From: Glandiceps talaboti
Taxonomy: Eukaryota > Hemichordata > Enteropneusta > Spengelidae
DNA: 64,000 bases
NCBI RefSeq assembly: GCF_964340395.1
Contig: NC_135561.1
Location: 14,106,461 to 14,170,460 of the forward strand
Direction: 5' to 3'
The stretch's first letter is position 1, and each line of letters opens with the position of its first letter. The notes below the pieces were generated by a model. It was not told the origin of the DNA, did not search any database, and saw nothing but the letters and a program-made list of their open reading frames with translations. The translations under genes were made by a program, and so were the position numbers. This document shows, piece by piece, positions 55,744 to 64,000 of this stretch.

Positions 55744-58700
55744 TAGACAGATACCCTTACATAACATATAACCTTTCCTAACAGAAGGTCATGTATGCTG
55801 ACTGTCGAAAGCAGCTAAGAGTTGCCACATGTGTCGGCAAGATTGTACATTCAGGCAGTGGAAGAACTCTACTTCTTGTATACAACAGTGGTACAATGAA
55901 AACATAAGTAATTATCTTTGTCAGAGGAGAACACGTCGTAAATATAACTAAATGTAGATCTATGTTCAGTCGTCAATACTTTCTCTCTCGGCCATTGACA
56001 AGGTAGAGAAGGTTAATTGTATTAAATGCAAGAGAATATGGCGTGTTATAATAACTTACTGACTTGCCATACTCGACATTATCCGGTACCTTCTGGTCGC
56101 CGAATATGGTCATGCCAAGTAAGTGCTAAATAATGCCTTCTTGAGGAGAGTATCTCTCCGTCCTTATAGCCATCTAAAGAGCACAATGTGTGTAATGAGT
56201 GAAATATATCTTTTTTTGCCACTTAGCCTGGATAGGATCGATCTCTGCCTTTGTCTTTACTATGTCAAGTCCTTTGAGTATAGCACTTGCCAGAAAAGTT
56301 GGACATCGTAAAGTTGTCATGACAGGTGGTATAGTTGCTGCTACAGGTCATCTTCTAAGTTCGTTTGCCACCAGTATTTATCATCTCTACATCACATATG
56401 GAATAATAACGGGTAAGTGTTTACACATGGGTTGAACGAATGTATCACGTGACATTCATGTGGCTCATTGATAATACCTGGTATATCTTGAAAAATATTG
56501 CTTGCCAAAGGACACCAGTGCAGCATATATTTGCTCCAAACAGGCCAAAATGTGTGCTTACACCTCATCTTGGAATCTATCTATCAAAGCTAAATGCCGC
56601 TCGTCATCCTGATTTTTCACACGGCCCTCGGGTTGTCATTACACAAAGACTAGGAGTGTCACAATAAAAGAAATAATAAAATGGTGAATTATCTTTTAAA
56701 ATATCATTTGAATAGAGACTGGAATTACACACACACCGGTTTGCTAAAATATTAGCGAAAGTTTAACCCTTGCTATTGTAATTGTGATTTACCACATTGA
56801 ATTGTGAATATTTGTTAATTTTACCGACTCCTTTCTGAACCCCGAAAACATACTATCATTGCAGGACTTGGTCTTGGTCTAGGACATATTGCTTCAATGG
56901 AAATAGTCGGCAAATATTTCAAACGGAGACTTCCTATAGCAATGGGAATAGCTCTAACAGGTGGAGGACTTGGTCAGTTTGTACTTTCTACAACCTCACA
57001 AGCTGTTATTGACTTCTACGGTTGGAGAGGAACACTATTGATCTTTTCAGCATTTACTCTTCACATGTGTGTTGCAGGTTCTCTTTTCAGACCACTCCCA
57101 GTTAAGCCAAATTCTAGACAGATACAGAATGAACTAAACTCAAATGTGTTGAGCACGGTGGCCAAAGGAACGTATGCTCTAATAGAAGGTAATAACGTTA
57201 GGAATAAAATGATAAACACAGAAACCAAAGAAGACTCACAGCAACAATATCTGGACTCGGAGAATAATACAGGGGTTGATGATACCGAAGAACATCCTAG
57301 AACATCTGAGTATCAGTTGAGATGTTGCAATTGTGCCAAATCTATCGTGACGTCACTGTATGACGTAACTCTGTTTACGGAACCGGTATTCATAATAATT
57401 ATCATAATAACTCTTTCATATATATACGGGGTAAATACTGTAGTGGTACATCATGTAAGTACAGTATACTTTCTATTGCTTCCTTTTGATAATTTGATGT
57501 AGCACAATGCTATGTAATGGATGTGCAATACGATACAATACAAAACGATGAAATACAACACAACACAGCACAATACAATACAATACAATACAATACAATA
57601 CAATATAAGATGATTAAAAATAATGCTTTGTAATACAAGACAATGCAATACAGAACAATACAATGCAATACAGAACAATACAATACGATACAATACAATA
57701 TAATATAATATAATACAATACAATACAATACAATACGATACGATACGATACGATACGATACGATACGATACGATACGATACGATACGATACGATACGATA
57801 CAATACAATACAATACAATACAATACAATACAATACAATACAATACAATACAATACAATACATGTATTCACTAGGCCAGTAACCTTTCGGAACATGACTT
57901 TTACTTTTAACCATAAATATATTTGCTAGGTCTAACTAGAAGTGAAGAAAACACTTATGAAAGAGTGTGTCTGCAGCAAACAACTGTATGCATACCGTTA
58001 TTCATCCATCATTCAACATATGACAGTTTAAAATGTTAATATTGCATTGGAAGCTCCAAAGATGCAAGCTGGAGTTTCAAGGTGATAATACCTAGCGAAT
58101 TGTGCCTAGAGTTGACATTCATACTATTATGTGGTGTGATGCGAGCAGAATAACTTGTATTATGTTTTACAACCCATAACACCAAAGTAAAGCATTTTCT
58201 GTATGTACCACAATCGTTTATACATGTAGCAGCCATATCAAGTCTAAAAGTACATTGTATACTGTTTCATTTGCTAATTGACCACATTAGAAAGGTCACA
58301 TGCTGGGCTTGTAAAGAAATAGTATACTTTTACACTTGATATGAATGCTATAAATGAGTGTAGCACATAGAGAAAGTGCTTTACTTCAGTGTTACCCGTT
58401 GTAATTTCATTGAAGGTAAGGCGAGGCGTAGATTATGGAATGACACCAACACAAGCCTCCTTTCTGACAGCTGTGATGGGAATTGGACAAATTGTTGGTC
58501 GTCCTGTTATTGGATTTATAACAAATCTACCTAAAATGAAGCCTACTTTTATCTGGAGTACATGCTTTGCAATGTGTGCTGTGTTATGTATTACCAGTAT
58601 TTACTTGAGGTCTTTTATCGGTAAGGGATTTACGAGTATGCTATAATACACACTTAGTTTGTACTGTATTGCAAGAGAAATCGCTTGGTTTTTCACGCAC

Positions 58701-60358
58701 ACACACGCAATTTGTTGATAAGACCAAGGCTGGCTAGTCAATCCACAGATAATATGACACTCACTCACTCACTCACTCACTCACTCACTTCACTCAGATG
58801 GTTAACAAATAACTCCAAAATTAGCAACAAGAACACAATACAACATTGCAACTTTGTCCTTATACCAGATTAGATATCCCACAGTGCGGCTATCCTGAAG
58901 ACTCAACCTCAAACTCCAGTCTGGTGAAATGTACATTAATTAAATAATCAGGGAATGAAAGATTATTGTGATCAATAGAGAACCTTGCTTCTAGTAGGTG
59001 ATTTTAACACCGCTTTAGAGAGGCTAAGAGGTACAGTTGGTCGAATATATTGTTGTAAGGGTGAAATGCATAGGTAATTCCATTTCTCCTGTATGCTTGC
59101 ACATCTAAAATCTCGTGTGCGAAGTTTTGAAATAGCACGTTTTAATAATTTGTTCTACCAATATACATACAGGTCAATTGATAATGATGTCTATATTCGG
59201 TGCATGTATGGGTAGCTTTATGGTTATTGTACCTGTCGTCATTGCTGTTTTCCTGGGACGTGACAAAATGGGAGCAGGACTTTCAGTAATTTTCCAAGCT
59301 ATAGGATGTATGGTATTAATTACTGGACCGCTTTCCGGTAAGGAGTATTATCCACTCTTTATATGTAACCTCATGTAATCAATTTTTGTTATTACGCATG
59401 CTCGGAGGTGGCCATATATGTATCACAGCTATGCTCTATAGTTATAAAACATATTAATCGTCATTAGTAATTATCAACTTGCTGATTTAAAAAAAAATTA
59501 CAACATTTAGCTCTCTGCATGTCAGATTCATACCATCCACCAAACTTCGGAAGTAATGTATGCATTGACCGGTGAAAGTATACAATTATTACAAAAGGTT
59601 GATACGAAAATGTTGCACACCTTATCGCATATATCATAATTTTATCATATATCCAATGTCACATCACATCACATCACATCACATCACATCACAACACAAC
59701 ACAACACAACACAACACAACACAACACATCACTTCGCTTCACATCACATCACATCACAACACATCACATCACATCACATCACATCACAACACAACACAAC
59801 ACAACACATCACTTCGCTTCACATCACAACACATCACATCACATCACAACACAACACAACACAACACAACACAACACAACACATCACACCACTTCACTTC
59901 ACTTCACAACACAACACATCACATCACATCACAACACAACACAACACAACACATCACATCAGTCACATCACATCACATCACATGACATCCACATGACATG
60001 ACATCATATGATATCACAAGTATGCGACAGTATTCTTTCTATTTCCCCTGGCAAAGCGTGGCACCACATATATAGTGTGTTAGAATATAAGTATTATAAT
60101 TCTCCATACATAGAAATTATATTTTCATTTTAATTCACAGGTTCCCTACGTGATCACTTTGGCACATACTACCAGGCTTTCTGGATAGCCGGATGCTCTA
60201 TTGGCGTCTCTGCAGGACTTGTTTTATCTTTACTCCCAGTCCATAAATTCGTTAACAAGCGACGCAATAAGATGGGACAAACACTGCATGTCAACAACGG
60301 ATCTCAACCGACCAATGATGACTCTGGACAGGATGTTCAGCAAGAGTCTAATGTATAA
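55145..60358 (+). CDS. SLC16-like transporter gene 5, complete, sister of gene 4
   Basis: Exons are A 55145-55358, B 56227-56412, C 56865-57454, D 58416-58620, E 59173-59337 and F 60141-60358, giving 525 aa. Motifs match gene 4 at the same residue numbers. About 25 residues differ from gene 4, including Lys to Thr in LF(K/T)EPV before TM7, Gly to Ser in CMG(G/S)FMV in TM10 and Ile to Leu in GP(I/L)S before TM12. The ATG follows a 35-bp 5' UTR segment after the acceptor at 55109. Intron D-E is longer than in gene 4 because it holds the repeat at 58709-59057. The C-terminus is ESNV. All exons are open and all splice sites are canonical, so it should be functional. Confidence 0.93.
57525..57861. 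repeat. (AATAC)n with an expanded (GATAC)n core, intron C-D of gene 5
   Basis: Same framework as gene 4 but with an added run of CGATA pentamers at about 57735-57800 and extra TATAA units. This shows rapid change since the duplication. Confidence 0.95.
58709..59057. mobile_element. Partial copy of the 9778-10204 element in intron D-E of gene 5
   Basis: TTTGTTGATAAGACCAAGGCTGGC through GGCTAAGAGGTACAGTTGGTC...TTGTTGTA match the gene 2 element from its second third to its right end. The left arm is missing and an ACTC run has expanded. Confidence 0.7.
59658..60010. repeat. (ACATC)n/(ACAAC)n/(ACTTC)n repeat, intron E-F of gene 5
   Basis: Longer than in gene 4, with the same three pentamers in blocks and two copies of a TCACTTCGCTTCACATCAC joint, suggesting internal duplication. 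Confidence 0.95.
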
Positions 60359-60749
60359 CTTTTGCATGCTTGCTGGCTGAAATGTAATCTGAAAACATCA
60401 TTACCGCCAGAATTGCCAACCATCCAAGAGGGACACAACCACAACTTCATTAAACTCGTCAAAATGTGTTACTAAGAAAATACCATCATGAATTTCGGAA
60501 CTTATAACAACTACAAAGATACCGTTCATCAATACAACACAAGGACTAAATTCCATATTCCGACAGTTCACTCCCGATCCTTCAGATACAGGGCAAATAG
60601 TTCATCAATCTAATGACTTCTTCATTCTCCCATATCGTTGTTCCATATTGTTGCATAATTGTTTTGTACTTGTCACATGTGTTTGTATATTGTATTTGTC
60701 ACATTTTGCAATTGCATAATAAATAAATAAATAAATAAATAAATAAATA

Positions 60750-60784
<35 letters not shown>

Positions 60785-61479
60785 ATGCTTGAACTAAAAT
60801 ATTACTAGTTTGTTTAATTTTATAACAAATGCGTAATATTATGACAATAAACTTTGAACTTTGACATTTACATGTAGAGTTACGTATAAACAGAAAATGA
60901 ATGAACAGAAAAGTGGATTTTACATAACATGCTAGTACCATGTTGGTTTTTTTTTCTGCGTTTGCGTTTTTCCTTCTCTGCCTTGTAGGTTTTGAGGAAC
61001 TTTAATGACGGAAAACAAAGTATTGAATCGATGGAGCCTACTCGAAAGTCGTGTGTACTAATGTTATAAATCGCCCAAGGCCAGGCAACACTTTATAAGT
61101 TCTACATAATATACAACCAGAACATCATATAGTATACGTAGTTTCATCATAGCATGCCTTCAGTGATGTTTGCTCGTCCTCAGACAAGGTATTATTTTGA
61201 TAGTACAGTCGACATTGAAAGATTAAAACAAGGATGAAATCATGTATTTGAACAGTAGATACAAGTTAGACAACGTCATTCTGCTAGGAAGGAAGGTGTA
61301 CAGACGAGACACATTTCGTGGCTGGACACGCTTCATTCGTCGAAATCAGTTGCATTCTTCTTTCTGTGTCATTAGACATTACAGGACGCATATACACCTT
61401 GTTGCTGTCATGATATACCCATACACGTGATTGGACCTCAAGTAAAACATCCACGGAACCAAGGATACATCAACCGTAA
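60359..61479. other. 3' flank of gene 5, proximal part
   Basis: Homologous to 50598-51735. It has an (AAAT)n run at 60718-60785 and a TGACAATAAACTTTG segment near 60842. No gene seen. A 62-aa frame at 61242 is in a region whose gene 4 counterpart is not open. Confidence 0.6.
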
Positions 61480-63519
61480 GGGACCGGTCAGTTTCTCCAG
61501 CCTCGGGGGGGGGGGTGGATTCTTAAATCGGGCCGACAAAAAGTCACTGACCCCCCCCTATCTGTAAAACCAAAAACAGGCTGACCCCCCCCCCCCCCCC
61601 CATATCACTTAATTCTAAAACATGATGAACCCCCCCCCCCCCACATATATATAATATTCGCATGACAGGTATTTTTTTATCGTGACTCAGTGTGGACTGC
61701 TTGACTGTCTTGCATCTACTTTATAAGATCCCGGGTTAGCACTATCATATTTATAATTATTGACTACACAGGGTAAATATATTCGAAAAGGAGTTTAATA
61801 GTATCTTGGCAGTGAAAGGTAGGAAAGCTTGAGAAGGGAATAAATATGTACATCTCTTATGGGGGTCCTAGGGGGTGTCCCCTAGAAGCCCAGGAGGTTT
61901 TTAACTCTGAAAAGTCAATTTTGAGACTATTAAGTCATTTTCAGAAAATAATTTCCAAGCTTTACAAGACAGCACCAACATGTAAAATGCAACCACATAA
62001 GGTTGAAATATTTTTGAAATATAGTTTGATAGGATCTTGACAGTAAGAGGTAGGGGGAAGATCTTGAGACAAGGATGTGTACATCTCATGTGGGGGGGGG
62101 GGGGGTCCTAGGGGGTCTGCCCCTAGAAGCCCTGGAGGTTTTTAACTCTGAAAAGTCAACTTTGAGACTATTCAGACCCTTTCAGACAATAATTTCTAAG
62201 CTTTACAAGACAACACCAACATGTTAAAAGCAACTACATAGGGTTGAAATACTTTTGAAATATACTTTGATAGCATCTTGACAGTAAGAGGGGAAGAGCT
62301 TGAGACTGGGATATGTCCACCTCATGTGGGGGGGTCTGAGGGGGTCTCCCTCTAGAAACCCTGGAGGATTTTTACTCTTAAAGCCAATATTTAGGCTATC
62401 CAGACCCCTTCAAGCAATAACTTAATCCATGCTTTACAAGACAGCAAGTATCAGAAACTATTCTTTATAACTTACACTAAGGGTTGAAATATGTTCTTAA
62501 AAAGTTTAAATGGCATCATTATATACATGTACTAAAGGTCAGTACATCTATAATGGTAGTATCATTGGTAGGGGAGATTTGGAGTTTAAGGCAATTTTAG
62601 ACTATCTTGGCAAACGTTTCAGATCTTGAAAAGACAATATCATATCAAATTAGAATAGGGTGAAAATATTTAAGAAAAGTTTAATACCATTATGACAGTA
62701 AAAAGGTTGTTGGTGCATCTGATTGTTGGTTGAATGTATGAGTGACCTCTGGGGGTGAGGGAGTCCTTGAGGTTTTCCCCTGGCAGTTCTGGAGTTTTTT
62801 GCTTGAGATACTAAGGCAGTGCTTAGGTTATTCATAACCTTTGAGGTAATATTTCCAAGCTTCGAAAAGCTAACGTAAAACATTTTTAAATGAGTTTCTC
62901 ATATCACACGTAACATTAGTATATAGGGGCATTAATATTACATGTATAATAAAGTCACCGGTATGTTAGAGAACTTTAGGTGGTCATACCTAGTGTATAA
63001 TAGTAACTGGAATCTGATGAGATGTGGTGATTTGTAGTGTCAATAGCATGACGAGTAGAACAATTTAGATTAACTTCATTTATAAACTATCTATGAAAAT
63101 TACCATTACGAAACCTTCAAGTTCACTTTTGCCCCAAACTGCAATATAAGCGAAGCATTGATTGTGAAACAGCCAAGCATTTATATGACATGTTCTGTAA
63201 CTAGTGTGGTAGGTAGGTAATACCGGTACATGTATATGAATATGTATAGTTAGGTTTGAACTAATAAGTAATGTTAAAGAATTCATGTAAGAAACAGGGA
63301 CAAGAACAAATATTGACATGTACCACATTTCAGACAAGGCTATATGCCATTGTAGAAAAGATTGTTTTCTTCCATCACAATCTAAAACACAATGACCCCC
63401 CCCCCTATCCACAATTTTCAAAACAGCATGACCCCCCTACTGCCAATTTCAAAAACAGGGTGACCCCCCTACCAATCCACCGCCCCCCCCCCCCCAGGCC
63501 GAAGAAACTGACCGGTCCC
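61480..63519. mobile_element. 2.0-kb non-autonomous element with TAA target duplication (PIF/Harbinger-like)
   Basis: Ends GGGACCGGTCAGTTTCT and AGAAACTGACCGGTCCC are inverted and flanked by TAA (61477-61479 and 63520-63522). The uninterrupted site TCAATCGTAAGCCAAG is seen in gene 4 at 51727. Both ends continue into G- or C-homopolymer-rich sequence. The interior has about three copies of a 220-240 bp unit starting near 61807, 62035 and 62275 (GGGGGTC.GAGGGGGTCT.CC..CTAGAA.CCC.GGAGGTTTTTA). No long ORF and no transposase. Confidence 0.85.
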
Positions 63520-63522
63520 TAA

Positions 63523-64000
63523 GCCAAGTCCACTTCAAATCGGCAACATCGACCGTTTAAAAAGCTGAAGGGTGACTCGTAGATCTCTTTTCTTAATAAT
63601 TTGGTGCAAGCCATCCATAAGGTAAATAATATCTTCTCAGTTTAACAGTAATGTATGGGAAGCCGTTCAGGCCAAAAGTATTTTTTTATTTTTGCTATAG
63701 TATTTTATACTTTTCGTACTTACAAACTAATTTTAACAGTTTATGTACTTTTATTCCATGTTCACATTATTTTAATTGAAATAAGTTTGCATTTATTTGA
63801 GAATATTGTTTTATTTTTCGTCAAACCAGAATTATTTTAAGGATTATATATAATTGAAAGTCAAAATATATATTTTTTGTTAAAGTTTTTTATTTTATTT
63901 TTTAATTTAAAAAAAAAAAAATTTTCAACTTTTTTTTTTTCTTCCCAACTTTTTTTTTTGGCCGAGTCTGATGACCAGCGCCTGTCACGAGTACGTCGTG
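63523..64000. other. 3' flank of gene 5, distal part, then T-rich sequence
   Basis: 63523-63652 continues the homology with 51732-51870 (CCAAGTCCACTTCAAATCGG). From about 63656 (AAGCCGTTCAGGCC) the sequence is unrelated, very A/T-rich and has no gene. The last 40 bases (GGCCGAGTCTGATGACC...) have no match elsewhere in the window. Confidence 0.5.

Overview
This is a gene-poor, repeat-rich stretch of animal nuclear DNA. The evidence is GT-AG introns with conserved phases, tRNA-derived SINEs, LINE relics, terminal-inverted-repeat DNA transposons and very abundant di-, tetra- and pentanucleotide microsatellites. The repeat types and the transporter sequences suggest a marine invertebrate (lophotrochozoan or invertebrate deuterostome). 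The species cannot be fixed from the sequence alone.

The host genes form one tandem array on the + strand: five paralogous SLC16-family (monocarboxylate-transporter-like) major facilitator genes plus the last exon of a sixth, lost copy. Each complete gene has six coding exons, called A to F here, with the same intron phases (1,1,0,1,1), and encodes a 12-helix transporter of 506-525 residues. Gene 1 is cut by the window start (exon B remnant to F, 1-4686). Gene 2 is complete (9276-15542). Gene 3 (31544-38083) has lost exon B, but the neighbouring exons still join in frame. An orphan exon F with its 3' flank lies at 40434-40650. Genes 4 (45912-50597) and 5 (55145-60358) are a young duplicate pair in a repeating unit of about 9 kb. 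Each ATG of genes 2-5 lies a few tens of bases downstream of a splice acceptor, so every gene probably has a noncoding leader exon. Candidate leader exons are visible for genes 2 and 3.

The spaces between genes are also duplicated from one another, and mobile elements are nested in them. The 16-kb gap before gene 3 holds a tRNA-type SINE split by a 2.3-kb element with a TTA target duplication. That element carries an intact 297-aa ORF. The same gap holds a 4.7-kb element with 166-bp identical terminal inverted repeats and a 9-bp target duplication, which carries a broken RecQ-like helicase gene. The 4.7-kb element appears to sit inside an older hAT-like element. A 2.0-kb element with a TAA target duplication interrupts the 3' flank of gene 5, and relatives of it form part of the 5' flanks of genes 4 and 5.

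All five transporters keep the SLC16 signature motifs and the TM8 arginine. They lack the lysine and aspartate used for proton-lactate coupling in MCT1, so they look closer to the MCT9/12/13/14 branch, and their substrate is unknown. All end in S-x-V, a class I PDZ-ligand pattern. Exon coordinates were assigned by reading splice sites and comparing paralogues by eye; no alignment or search was run.
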